A stretch of 35,021 nt of DNA from an uncultured Paracoccaceae bacterium (GTDB taxonomy: Bacteria > Pseudomonadota > Alphaproteobacteria > Rhodobacterales > Rhodobacteraceae), in the NCBI GenBank assembly GCA_937872465.1, contig CALMSR010000015.1, positions 1 through 35,021 on the forward strand, read 5' to 3'. Position numbers and translations under genes: made by a program. The stretch's first letter is position 1; each line of letters begins with the position of its first letter. A model generated the notes under the pieces. The model saw only the letters and a list, made by a program, of their open reading frames with translations, did not search any database and was not told the origin of the DNA. Below are positions 23,242 through 30,704 of this stretch, piece after piece.

Positions 23242-23823
23242 TCAGGCGACCGCCGCCGTGCGCAGCCGCCAGGCGAGATAGCCCTGGGCGGCGCCCGCCG
23301 CGATCAGTTGCACCCCGAGCAGGAGGCCCAGCAGCCAGGCCGCCGCCTCCGGCAGGGCCCCGATCAGCACGACCGCGCAGAGCACCGAGACCACGCCGCC
23401 GGCCAGCACCCAGATCCAGTCCTGCATCGGGCGGATCATCAGCGCGAAGACGATGCGCGCGATGCCGCCGACCATGAAGAGCACCAGCATCAGGAAGGTG
23501 ATCGCCACGAGCCCGGCCTCGGGATTGCTGATCAGGAGATAGCCGACGATCATCTCCAGCGCCACTGAGACCAGCTGCAGCCAAAAATAGGGCACCTGGG
23601 TCGCGCCGAAGAGCGAGACGATCTGCACGATGCCGCTGAGGATCAGGAGCCAGCCCAGAAGGGACAGGAAGCCCACGCTCATGGCGAGCGGGAAGATCAG
23701 CGCCAGCACACCCGCCGCGACCATCACCCCGCCCTGGATGAGGAAGAGCAGCGACCGCTTGCGGATCGTGCCGCGCACGGCCTCGCGCAGGACCCCGGAG
23801 GCCTCGTTGACGGAAATCGGCAC
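23242..23823 (-). CDS. HdeD/DUF308 family membrane protein
   Basis: A 193-residue integral membrane protein with six hydrophobic helices in three DUF308-type pairs (LLFLIQGGVMVAAGVLALIF; FLSLLGWLLILSGIVQIVSL; AITFLMLVLFMVGGIARIV; WVLAGGVVSVLCAVVLIGAL; and a final LLGLLLGVQLIAAGAAQGYL helix). HdeD in E. coli is linked to acid resistance at high cell density; elsewhere the role is unknown. I start at GTG 23823, with GGAGA 6 nt upstream. The frame is open to 24066, but there it runs through the lipoprotein fragment listed separately. Confidence 0.85.
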   Translation of the reverse strand: MPISVNEASGVLREAVRGTIRKRSLLFLIQGGVMVAAGVLALIFPLAMSVGFLSLLGWLLILSGIVQIVSLFGATQVPYFWLQLVSVALEMIVGYLLISNPEAGLVAITFLMLVLFMVGGIARIVFALMIRPMQDWIWVLAGGVVSVLCAVVLIGALPEAAAWLLGLLLGVQLIAAGAAQGYLAWRLRTAAVA

Positions 23824-23944
23824 TGTCACTCTCCCGAAAGGAACCGCTGCGGCGATGGACCATCGCAATTCGCGGCGCGTCTGGCAACAGCCTCGCGGCG
23901 GGCCGGAGGGCCGCCGCATTCGGAGCTCGTTCTCTCGCTTTCTA

Positions 23945-24110
23945 CCGTCCGGCCACAAAACGAGGCTGGTCACGGCGCATTCGGCACCCAGCACCTCGTT
24001 GCGCGCGCCGGCGGCGTCCTCCACATAGCTGCGCACGATCAGCCGCGCCTCGGCCCGGACATCCACAAAGCCGCTGCCGGGGCTGATGACCTCCTGCCGG
24101 GATGATCGCG
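23945..24110 (-). pseudogene. Fragment of a third lipoprotein paralog
   Basis: The minus strand encodes EVISPGSGFVDVRAEARL then IVRSYVEDAAGARNEVLGAE and CAVTSLV. This aligns with the two intact lipoproteins: EARLIVRSYVEDAAG...EVLGAEC against ETQLIVRAVPAGG...ELQGAAC and KTGLAVRAFVPDAEGG..EMPGSRC. There is no signal peptide or lipobox, and the conserved C-terminal half (YF.A...P.RL..P...C) is missing; after TSLV the reading turns into basic, unrelated sequence. It is squeezed between hdeD-like and the oxidoreductase gene and looks like a decayed copy. Confidence 0.6.
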
Positions 24111-24129
24111 GCGAGGCTGCGGCGCAGGC

Positions 24130-27100
24130 CTATTCGGCCGCCACGACCCGCGGCCAGCCGCCGGCCTCGAAGGCTTCGAGCAGCTCGCGGCGCCGTCCGG
24201 CCGCCTGCTCCGCCGCCCTTGCCTTGACCGGGCCGAAGCCGCGGATCTCGAGGGGCAGGCTCGCAAGCTCGATGGCGATGTCGCGGGTCTCCGGGGCGAG
24301 GCCCGCCTGAACCCGGTCCATGTCCGCCTCGTATTCGGCGATCAGCGCGCGCTCGAGCCGCCGCTCGGCGGTGCGGCCGAAGGGATCGAGCGCGGTGCCG
24401 CGCAGCCGCTTCATGCGCGCGAGCAGGCCGAGCAGGCCGAGCATCCAGGGGCCGAACTCGCGCTTCTTCGGGCGGCGGTCGGCATCGAGGCCACCGAGGA
24501 TCGGCGGCGCGAGGTGAAAGCGCATGGCCCTGACCGAGGCGAATTGCGCGTCGACCGCGGCGCGCAGCGTCTCGGAATGCAGCCGGGCGACCTCGTATTC
24601 GTCCTTGTAGGCCAGAAGTTTGTGGTAGCCTCTTGCCATGGCGGATGCAAAATCCTCGTCCAGCTCGCGCGCCCGCGCGATGCGGTCGCGGTAGCGGCGG
24701 GCGAGGCGCGCGTCCTGATATTTCGCGAGGTGATCGGCGCGGCGCGCGATGATCGTGTCGAGGTCGGCCGCGCGCGGCGGCGCCGGGGGCGCGGCCGCCT
24801 CGGCGGCGGCGGCGGCATGCAGCACGGCCCAGCGGCCGAGCGCGAAGGCGCGCTTGTTGCCCTCGGGATCGGCGCCGTTGATCTCGATCGCGCGCAGGAT
24901 CGCCTCCTCGCCGAGCGGCACCAGCCCCGATTGCCAGGCGGCGCCGAGCATCAGCACATTGGCGTGCACCGCGTCTCCGGTCAGCACCTCCGCCAGCCGC
25001 GTGGCGTCGAGCATGACGAGGCCCGCGTCGCCGAGGCGCGCGCGCAGCGCCAGCGTCAGCCGATCGGTCGGGAGGCGGAAGCCGCGGTCGCGGGTGAACT
25101 GGCCGGTGACGATCTCATGGGAATTGACCACCGCGCGGCTGCGGCCTCGGGTGAGCAGCCCGAGCGTCTTAGTTCCGGCCGAGACCACCAGATCGCCGCC
25201 GATCAGCGCATCCGCCTCGCCCACCGCGACGCGGATCGCCGAGATGTCCGCGGGCTTCCCGGCGATGCGGCAGTGGATATGCACCGCGCCGCCCTTCTGG
25301 GCGAGGCCGGCCATCTCCATGACGCCCGCGCCCTTGCCCTCGAGATGCGCGGCCATCGCCAGCAGCGCGCCGATGGTCACGACGCCGGTGCCGCCGACGC
25401 CAGTGACCACGATATTGTAGGTCCCGCGGATCGCCGGGAGCGGGGGCGCCGGCAGGTCCGGGAGCGCCAGATCCTGCCTGGGCCGCGCCCGCACCTCGGC
25501 GCCCTCGAGCGTCACGAAGCTCGGGCAGAAGCCCTTGAGGCAGGAATAATCCTTGTTGCAGCTCGACTGGTCGATGGCGCGCTTGCGGCCGAACTCGGTC
25601 TCGAGCGGCAGGATCGAGACGCAGTTCGACTGCACCCCGCAATCGCCGCAGCCCTCGCAGACATCCGGGTTGATGAAGACGCGGCGGTCGGGGTCGGGGA
25701 ACGTGCCGCGCTTGCGGCGGCGGCGCTTCTCGGCGGCGCAGGTCTGGATGTAGATGATTGCGGAGACACCCGGAACCGCCTGCAATTCGCGCTGCACCGC
25801 GTCGAGCCCGTCGCGGGGCACCATCTTCACGTCGCTCGGGAAATCCTTGAAATCGACCGATTCCTTTGGGTCGTAGACGACGACGATGCGCCCCACGCCC
25901 ATGGCTTCGAGCTCGCGGGCGATGCGCTGCGGGCTCAGCCCGCCCTCGTTGGGCTGGCCGCCGGTCATGGCGACGGCGTCGTTGAAGAGGATCTTGTAGG
26001 TGATGGTGGTGCCGGCGGCGAGGGCGGCGCGGATCGCCTGGACGCCGGAATGGTTGTAGGTGCCGTCGCCGAGGTTCTGGAAGACATGGGGGCGCGTGGA
26101 GAAGGGCGCCTCGCCTATCCAGTTCGCCCCCTCCCCGCCCATATGGGTGAAGCCCTCAGTGGCGCGGTCCATCCACTGCACCATGTAGTGGCAGCCGATG
26201 CCGGCATAGGCGCGGGCGCCGCCGGGCAGAAGCGTCGAGGTATTGTGCGGGCAGCCCGAGCAGAACCAGGGCTTGCGCACCGCGATCTCCTCGGCGTTGT
26301 CGGCGTGGAGCGCGGCGTCGAGCACGGTGCGGCGGGCGGCGAGCGTCTCGGTCTCCACGCCCTCCGCCGCGAGCAGGCCGCCGAGCGTATGCGCGATCCG
26401 GACCGGATCGAGCGCGGCCTTGACCGAGAAGACCGTCTCGCCGCGCTCGTTCTTCCAGCCGATCACCCGCCGGCCGCGGCGGTCGTCGAAGATCGCCTCC
26501 TTGATCTCGACCTCGAGCAGCTTGCGCTTCTCCTCGACCACGATGATCAGCTCGAGATCGTGCGCCCATTCGCGGAACGATTTCATGTCCAGCGGCCAGA
26601 CCATGCCGATCTTGTAGGTCGAGATGCCGAGCCGGGCCGCCTGCGCGGCGTCGAGCCCGAGCAGCTCGAGTGCATGCACCGTGTCGAGCCACGACTTGCC
26701 GCAGGAGACGATGCCGATCCGCGCCCTGGCGTCGCCCCAGACGCGCCGGTCGATGCGGTTGGCGCGCGCGAAGGCCTCGGCCGAGAAGCGCTTGAAATCG
26801 TGCATGCGCGCTTCCTGGGCCACGGGCGTGTCGCCGAGCCTTATGTTGAGCCCGCCCTCGGGCATGGCGAAATCGGTCGGGGTCACGATCCGGAGCCGGT
26901 GCGGGTCGCCGTCGACCACCTCGGTCACCTCGATGGTGTCCTTGACGCATTTCAGCCCGACCCAGGCGCCGGAATAGCGCGAGAGCGCCCAGCCGAGCAG
27001 CGCGTAGTCGAGCACCTCCTGCACGCCCGCCGGCGAGAGGATCGGCATCATCGCATCGACCAGCGCGAATTCCGAATGGTGCAGCGTGGTCGAGCTCTCG

Positions 27101-27546
27101 CCGGTATGGTCGTCGCCGAGCGCCGCGAGCACGCCGCCCAAGGCCGCGGTGCCGGCCATGTTGGCGTGGCGGAAGACGTCGCCGCAGCGGTCCACGCCGG
27201 GGCCCTTGCCGTACCAGAGCCCGAAAACGCCGTCGACGCGGCCCTCGCCGCGCAGCGCCGCCTGCTGGCTGCCCCAGAGCGCCGTGGCGGCGAGATCCTC
27301 GTTGAGACCCGGCTCGAACGTCACGTCCGCGGCCGCGAGCTCGCGCTCCGCGCGCATCATCTGCAGGTCGAGGCCGCCGAGCGGCGAGCCGCGGTAGCCG
27401 GTGGCATAGCCCGCGGTGGAGAGCCCTGCGGCCTCGTCGCGCGCCTTCTGCATCAGGAGCGCGCGCACCAAGGCCTGGGTGCCGCCGAGCAGCACCTGCC
27501 GCTTGGTCAGGTCGAACCGGTCTGCGAGCGAGACGTCGTGCAACAT
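24130..27546 (-). CDS. Indolepyruvate ferredoxin oxidoreductase family protein (fused IorA-IorB type)
   Basis: A 1138-residue cytosolic 2-oxoacid:acceptor oxidoreductase with alpha and gamma parts fused. An N-terminal pyrimidine-binding domain (GYATGYRGSPLGGLD) comes first. The TPP-binding domain near 485-540 has GDGTYNHSG and NDAVAMTGGQP. A cysteine cluster follows at about 625-640 (CEGCGDCGVQSNC) and 660-676 (CNKDYSCLKGFCP). The gamma domain from about 713 has VTGVGGTGVVTIGALL. It decarboxylates aryl- or branched-chain 2-oxoacids to acyl-CoA with transfer of electrons to ferredoxin, probably in aromatic amino-acid catabolism. GAGGAAGCAGG before the ATG supports the start. Divergent from a LysR regulator. 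Confidence 0.93.
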   Translation of the reverse strand: MLHDVSLADRFDLTKRQVLLGGTQALVRALLMQKARDEAAGLSTAGYATGYRGSPLGGLDLQMMRAERELAAADVTFEPGLNEDLAATALWGSQQAALRGEGRVDGVFGLWYGKGPGVDRCGDVFRHANMAGTAALGGVLAALGDDHTGESSTTLHHSEFALVDAMMPILSPAGVQEVLDYALLGWALSRYSGAWVGLKCVKDTIEVTEVVDGDPHRLRIVTPTDFAMPEGGLNIRLGDTPVAQEARMHDFKRFSAEAFARANRIDRRVWGDARARIGIVSCGKSWLDTVHALELLGLDAAQAARLGISTYKIGMVWPLDMKSFREWAHDLELIIVVEEKRKLLEVEIKEAIFDDRRGRRVIGWKNERGETVFSVKAALDPVRIAHTLGGLLAAEGVETETLAARRTVLDAALHADNAEEIAVRKPWFCSGCPHNTSTLLPGGARAYAGIGCHYMVQWMDRATEGFTHMGGEGANWIGEAPFSTRPHVFQNLGDGTYNHSGVQAIRAALAAGTTITYKILFNDAVAMTGGQPNEGGLSPQRIARELEAMGVGRIVVVYDPKESVDFKDFPSDVKMVPRDGLDAVQRELQAVPGVSAIIYIQTCAAEKRRRRKRGTFPDPDRRVFINPDVCEGCGDCGVQSNCVSILPLETEFGRKRAIDQSSCNKDYSCLKGFCPSFVTLEGAEVRARPRQDLALPDLPAPPLPAIRGTYNIVVTGVGGTGVVTIGALLAMAAHLEGKGAGVMEMAGLAQKGGAVHIHCRIAGKPADISAIRVAVGEADALIGGDLVVSAGTKTLGLLTRGRSRAVVNSHEIVTGQFTRDRGFRLPTDRLTLALRARLGDAGLVMLDATRLAEVLTGDAVHANVLMLGAAWQSGLVPLGEEAILRAIEINGADPEGNKRAFALGRWAVLHAAAAAEAAAPPAPPRAADLDTIIARRADHLAKYQDARLARRYRDRIARARELDEDFASAMARGYHKLLAYKDEYEVARLHSETLRAAVDAQFASVRAMRFHLAPPILGGLDADRRPKKREFGPWMLGLLGLLARMKRLRGTALDPFGRTAERRLERALIAEYEADMDRVQAGLAPETRDIAIELASLPLEIRGFGPVKARAAEQAAGRRRELLEAFEAGGWPRVVAAE

Positions 27547-27634
27547 CCTGCTTCCTCGTTCCGGCGGAGGGCCGGATGGGTCGCCCCCTCGAATCTAGGC
27601 CGGAAGCGGCGAGGAATGAAGCAAAATCACCGCA

Positions 27635-27656
27635 ATATGACCAATGCTCCGCATAT
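27635..27656. promoter_or_regulatory. Dyad in the oxidoreductase-lysR intergenic region
   Basis: ATATG-N12-CATAT at 27635-27656, a perfect 5-bp dyad in the 242-bp gap between divergent genes. LysR-type regulators often bind T-N11-A or similar dyads beside their own gene, so it is a candidate operator. It is about 90 bp upstream of the oxidoreductase ATG and 130 bp upstream of lysR. Confidence 0.3.
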
Positions 27657-27788
27657 GGAAAGAAAGTATCCGTCCGCCGCCGCGGCGTGAAAGCAAGGAC
27701 AAAAACCATGACCCCGATCGGAAATCTGTGCTAGGGGCGTCTCGCGCAGCGGATCGGGCTGCGCCTGGCAAGACCTGAAGAGACCGTC

Positions 27789-28715
27789 ATGGACTGGGAC
27801 AAGCTGCGAATCTTCCACGCGGTCGCCGATGCCGGCAGCCTGACCCATGCCGGCGAATCGTTGCATCTTAGCCAGTCGGCGGTGAGCCGCCAGATCCGGG
27901 CGCTCGAGGAGAGCCTCAACACCACGCTCTTCCGCCGCCATGCCCGCGGGCTGATCCTGACCGAGCAGGGCGAGCTGCTCTTCGAGGCGACGCGCACCAT
28001 GACCAAGCGCCTCGACGCCACGGCGGCGCGCATCCGCGACAGCGAGGACGAGGTCTTCGGGGAGTTGCGCGTGACCACGACCCTCGGCTTCGGCACGCTC
28101 TGGCTGCTGCCGCGGCTGCCGCGGCTCTTCGCGCTCTATCCCAATCTCAAGATCGACCTGATGCTCGAGGAAAAGCTCCTCGACCTACCCATGCGCGAGG
28201 CTGATGTGGCGATCCGCATGAAGGAGCCGAGCCAGGCCGAGCTGATCCGCCGCCGGCTGATGGACGTGCGCATCTGCTTCTACGCCAACGCCGACTACGT
28301 GGCGCGCAACGGCCTGCCGGAGACCGCCGAGGCGCTCGCGGACCATCGCCTGATCACCCAGAGCCCCTCCTCGCCGCAGGTGCGCGCTGGGCTGGAGTTC
28401 AGCCAGCCCTTCGTCGCCGCGGCCACCCGGTCGGCGATGACGGTCAATACCTATTTCGGCATCCTGCAGGGGGTGATCCACGGCATCGGCATCGGATCCC
28501 TCCCCGATTACGTCACGGCGGACTTTCCCGATCTGGTGCGGGTGCTGCCGGACGTGCAGAGCGCCACGATCCCGGTCTATCTCGCCTATGTCGAGGAATT
28601 GCGCCATTCCAAGCGGGTCTGCGCCTTCCGCGACTTCGTTCTGGAGGAGATCCAGAGCTTCCGGCGGCGGGCCCTTCAGGAGGCACCAGAGACCGGCCAT
28701 GCAATGACACCATAG
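27789..28715 (+). CDS. LysR-family transcriptional regulator
   Basis: A 308-residue LTTR. The N-terminal winged helix-turn-helix spans 1-62 (WDKLRIFHAVADAGSLTHAG, then LHLSQSAVSRQIRALEESLN and TTLFRRHARGLILTEQGELL). A linker helix and a periplasmic-binding-protein-like effector domain follow from about 92 (GELRVTTTLGFGTLWLLPRL onward). The effector is unknown. Divergence from the indolepyruvate oxidoreductase gene, plus a dyad in the shared gap, suggests that gene as a target, though LysR genes of this subgroup in Rhodobacterales are also found next to other genes. The small-RNA candidate lies just downstream. Confidence 0.92.
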   Translation: MDWDKLRIFHAVADAGSLTHAGESLHLSQSAVSRQIRALEESLNTTLFRRHARGLILTEQGELLFEATRTMTKRLDATAARIRDSEDEVFGELRVTTTLGFGTLWLLPRLPRLFALYPNLKIDLMLEEKLLDLPMREADVAIRMKEPSQAELIRRRLMDVRICFYANADYVARNGLPETAEALADHRLITQSPSSPQVRAGLEFSQPFVAAATRSAMTVNTYFGILQGVIHGIGIGSLPDYVTADFPDLVRVLPDVQSATIPVYLAYVEELRHSKRVCAFRDFVLEEIQSFRRRALQEAPETGHAMTP

Positions 28716-28745
28716 CTGCCATGCGCAAATTTTGGGCATTCGTTC

Positions 28746-28774
28746 TTGCGCGCACCGGGATGTGAAGCTATATT
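28746..28774 (+). promoter_or_regulatory. Sigma70-type promoter of small RNA candidate
   Basis: TTGCGC at 28746-28751, 17-nt spacer, TATATT at 28769-28774: the best -10 box in the window. No open reading frame with an SD follows before the terminator at 28836, which implies a non-coding transcript. Confidence 0.6.
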
Positions 28775-28780
28775 ACAACT

Positions 28781-28865
28781 CGAAGTTGGGCCTCCGAATT
28801 TCGGATGTGCCTGCTTCACCTCCCTGTTGGACTTGGGCCGAGCCATGCGCTCGGCCTCTTTTTTT
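28781..28865 (+). ncRNA. Small RNA candidate, mmgR/alpha-r8 (suhB)-like
   Basis: An about 85-nt transcript is bounded by the promoter above and an intrinsic terminator. A 5' hairpin region includes TCCGAA-T-TTCGGA (about 28793-28805). A presumably single-stranded pyrimidine segment TTCACCTCCCTGTTGG follows, then the terminator. In the alphaproteobacterial mmgR/alpha-r8 family (Rfam suhB), as I recall it, a 5' stem-loop, an unpaired UUUCCUCCCU-type sequence and a Rho-independent terminator come in this order. The CCUCCCU segment could pair with Shine-Dalgarno sequences. The family assignment is by motif and architecture only. Confidence 0.55.
28836..28865 (+). terminator. Rho-independent terminator
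   Basis: GGCCGAG (28836-28842), 7-nt loop CCATGCG, CTCGGCC (28850-28856), then TCTTTTTTT. A perfect 7-bp GC-rich stem and a U tract. It ends the small RNA and may also stop lysR transcripts. Confidence 0.88.
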
Positions 28866-29040
28866 CCAACGTCCGTTGGCTGCGACCGCGGCATTTGCGG
28901 GTTCCGGCGGGCGGCGTGGCGGCTCCGGTCGATGATCGTGCGGGTCGCATATTTTTGTGATCACGAACGAATCCCATATTTGGCGGCGCAGAATTATGTC
29001 CGGCAACACCATACCTCCGCCCGAGTTCCGGGCGGGTAGG

Positions 29041-29090
29041 CGTCACCACCCCGCCCGGCGGGCACCGCCGGGCAGCGCCCGCCCCGCCCC
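29041..29090 (+). repeat. Family A repeat, copy A4 left half (interrupted by IS110)
   Basis: CGTCACCACCCCGCCC, GGCGGGCACCGCCGGGCAG and CGCCCGCCCCGCCCC, nearly identical to 3921-3969. The second half of the element (GCGCTTCGC ... CCCGCCCGGGTCGG) is absent here but appears at 30537-30580, on the far side of the IS110 element. The rest of the gap 28866-29040 holds no gene that I can see. Confidence 0.75.
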
Positions 29091-29119
29091 GTTTCGCCAA
29101 TGGCTGCGTTATGGGCAAG

Positions 29120-30301
29120 TCAAGCGGCTTTTCGATCCCGATCGAAGGCTTCGTGGTTGCGGAGCATGGTCCAGAGCACGGTGACGCGGCGGCGCGCGAG
29201 AGCGATGAGGGCCTGGGTGTGGGTTTTCCCCTCGCGGCGCTTTCGGTCGTAATAGGCCTTCGAGAGCGGATCCCCCGCGCGCACCGCGCAGAAGGCGCTC
29301 TGGAAGAAGATCCGCTTGAGGGCCTTGTCGCCGCCCCTGGCGCGCCGCCAGCCGCGCGCCTTGCCCGATTGCCTGAGCACCGGGGCGAGGCCGGCGGTCG
29401 AGGCCAGCGCGTCGGCGGAGGGGAAGCGTGCGATATTGCCGAGATGGGCGAGGAGTTCTGCCGCCAGGATCGCCCCCACCCCCGGCAGGCTCTGGATGAG
29501 GGCGCCGTCAGGGTGGCGTTCGAGCAGGGCTTCCAGGTCGCGGTCGAGCCGGGCGAGCCTGGCGCGGGTCTCCAGCGCCTCCACGGCCATCTCGCGGATC
29601 ATCTCGGCGGTCGCCGCCTCGCCGGGCACGACGATCCGCTGGGCCGCGGCCGCGGCGAGCGCGGCGTCGGCCAGCGCCTCGACCCCGCGCAGATGCGGCG
29701 TCTTTCTCAGATGCGCGATGAGGCGCTTCCTGCCGGCGCGGCGGATCTCGGCGGGGGTGACATGGCGCGCGAGCAGCGCCAGCGGCCCCTTGCAGGTGAC
29801 GTCCAGCGCCCGTTCGAGGCCCGGATGGATGCCGCCGAGCAGCTGGCGCAGCCGGCACAGGCGCCGGGTCTGCTCGGCCACCAGCTCGCGCCGGCGCGCC
29901 ACCTTCAGCCGCAGCGCGACGAGGGTGTCGTCATCGGGCAGGACCGGCCGCAGGGGCCTGGTGCGAACCAGATCGGCGATGGTGCGCGCGTCCCCGGGAT
30001 CGGATTTGCGCTCGCCCCCGGCGAAACCCTGGCCCGCCCGGTTGACCGCGATGCCGGGGGTATGGACGAGCGCGAAGCCCTCACCCAGCAGCATGGCTTC
30101 GAGAAAGCGCGCAACCGAGCCCACCACGTCCAGCCCGATCACCGCCTCGCCTTCGAGCGCATGAAGCTCCGCCACGAAGCCCTCGATCGCCTCCGGATCG
30201 TTCTCGACCGCGCGGTCGAGAACGATCCGGCCACCCGCGTCCATGGCGCAAGCCCAGTGGGTCTGCTTCGCCACATCGATCCCGACGAATATCTTCTCCA
30301 T
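29120..30301 (-). CDS. IS110-family DEDD transposase
   Basis: A 393-residue serine/RuvC-type recombinase, apparently intact. The N-terminal DEDD domain starts with GIDVAK (Asp9). The second acidic position is Asp58 in GLDVVGS, where many IS110 proteins have Glu (EPTG/EATG) but IS117-like members have Asp. KSDPGDA follows with Asp101 and Asp104. The spacing equals IS621 (11/60/102/105). The C-terminal Transposase_20 domain has the helix-hairpin-helix SLPGVGAILAAELLAHLG, ASTAGLAPVLRQSGKARGW, and a helical tail. ATG at 30301 is preferred over the in-frame TTG at 30304. It would act with a bridge RNA from its own leader. Confidence 0.92.
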   Translation of the reverse strand: MEKIFVGIDVAKQTHWACAMDAGGRIVLDRAVENDPEAIEGFVAELHALEGEAVIGLDVVGSVARFLEAMLLGEGFALVHTPGIAVNRAGQGFAGGERKSDPGDARTIADLVRTRPLRPVLPDDDTLVALRLKVARRRELVAEQTRRLCRLRQLLGGIHPGLERALDVTCKGPLALLARHVTPAEIRRAGRKRLIAHLRKTPHLRGVEALADAALAAAAAQRIVVPGEAATAEMIREMAVEALETRARLARLDRDLEALLERHPDGALIQSLPGVGAILAAELLAHLGNIARFPSADALASTAGLAPVLRQSGKARGWRRARGGDKALKRIFFQSAFCAVRAGDPLSKAYYDRKRREGKTHTQALIALARRRVTVLWTMLRNHEAFDRDRKAA

Positions 30302-30319
30302 CAAGCCCCCCGACCGTTC

Positions 30320-30500
30320 TCGCCCAACCGCAGTCCCGGCCTCGCCGACATCGCCTTACAAAGCCATCAGCGGCATCGCGTAATCAGTGGTCGAACCCGG
30401 ACGGCGATGCGGGCGGCCCAGCCACCGAAACCATCGAGGGCAGCGTGCCTCGAAGCCATTCCCGCATCGCCTGCGCAGGGACATCATGACACTACCCCCA
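30320..30500 (-). ncRNA. Putative bridge (seek) RNA region of the IS110 element
   Basis: The non-coding leader upstream of the transposase. On either strand it folds: CCCGCATCGCC (30461-30471) is the perfect complement of GGCGATGCGGG (30403-30413), and between them TCGAGG (30434-30439) pairs with CCTCGA (30448-30453) around an 8-nt loop. Unpaired sequence on both sides gives a stem-internal loop-hairpin shape like the guide loops of IS110 bridge RNAs. The 9-mer GCGTGCCTC in this hairpin (30443-30451) recurs just outside the IS (30520-30528). Transcript ends are not known. Confidence 0.5.
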
Positions 30501-30516
30501 CACAGCTGAAACAGGT

Positions 30517-30596
30517 AAGGCGTGCCTCCGGCACGACGCGGGCGCTTCGCACCCGCCCGGGTCGGTCGCTGCCCTCGTTTCTTGCGGGGCGGTCGA
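30517..30596 (+). repeat. Family A repeat, copy A4 right half
   Basis: AAGGCGTGCCTCCGGCACG, then ACGCGGGCGCTTCGCACCCG, CCCGGGTCGGTCGCTGCCCT and CGTTTCTTGCGGGGCGG. The GCGCTTCGC-CCGCCCGGGTCGG-CGCTGCCCTCGT part matches the second half of copy A2 (minus strand of 7141-7194). GCGTGCC-TCC-GGCACG forms a hairpin at its start. The rest of the 30302-30704 gap holds the IS leader and the purL leader with GGAGAG before the ATG. Confidence 0.7.
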
Positions 30597-30704
30597 GGAA
30601 AAAAGTACGGGCTCCACCAGCGATCGCGCTGGCCGACGCGGCGGGTCGTGGCTTTTCACGGGGGCGCGGCTTCTCTATGTGGGGCGCAGCTTTCGGAGAG
30701 GCAG

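Larger units (their letters stand above)
29091..30516 (-). mobile_element. IS110-family insertion sequence (about 1.4 kb)
   Basis: The element is delimited by the point where family A repeat sequence stops (29090) and resumes (about 30517). The size fits IS110 (1.2-1.6 kb). It has no terminal inverted repeats, as expected for this family. It contains one transposase gene on the minus strand, a short 3' flank (about 30 nt) and a long 5' non-coding leader (about 200 nt), which is the layout of the IS110 subgroup with the guide RNA upstream. Both junctions carry GT (29091-29092, 30515-30516), one possibility for the shared core dinucleotide. Exact ends cannot be fixed from one copy. Confidence 0.7.

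Noticed and set aside
24514..27690. A 1058-codon plus-strand open frame opposite the indolepyruvate oxidoreductase gene
   Set aside because: It is the antisense shadow of a well-conserved gene; long antisense frames are expected at this GC content, and its product is compositionally biased with no recognisable domain.
30522..30704. Longer start for purL
   Set aside because: The upstream codons run through the family A repeat half and lack the conserved PurL N-terminus; GGAGAG precedes 30705.
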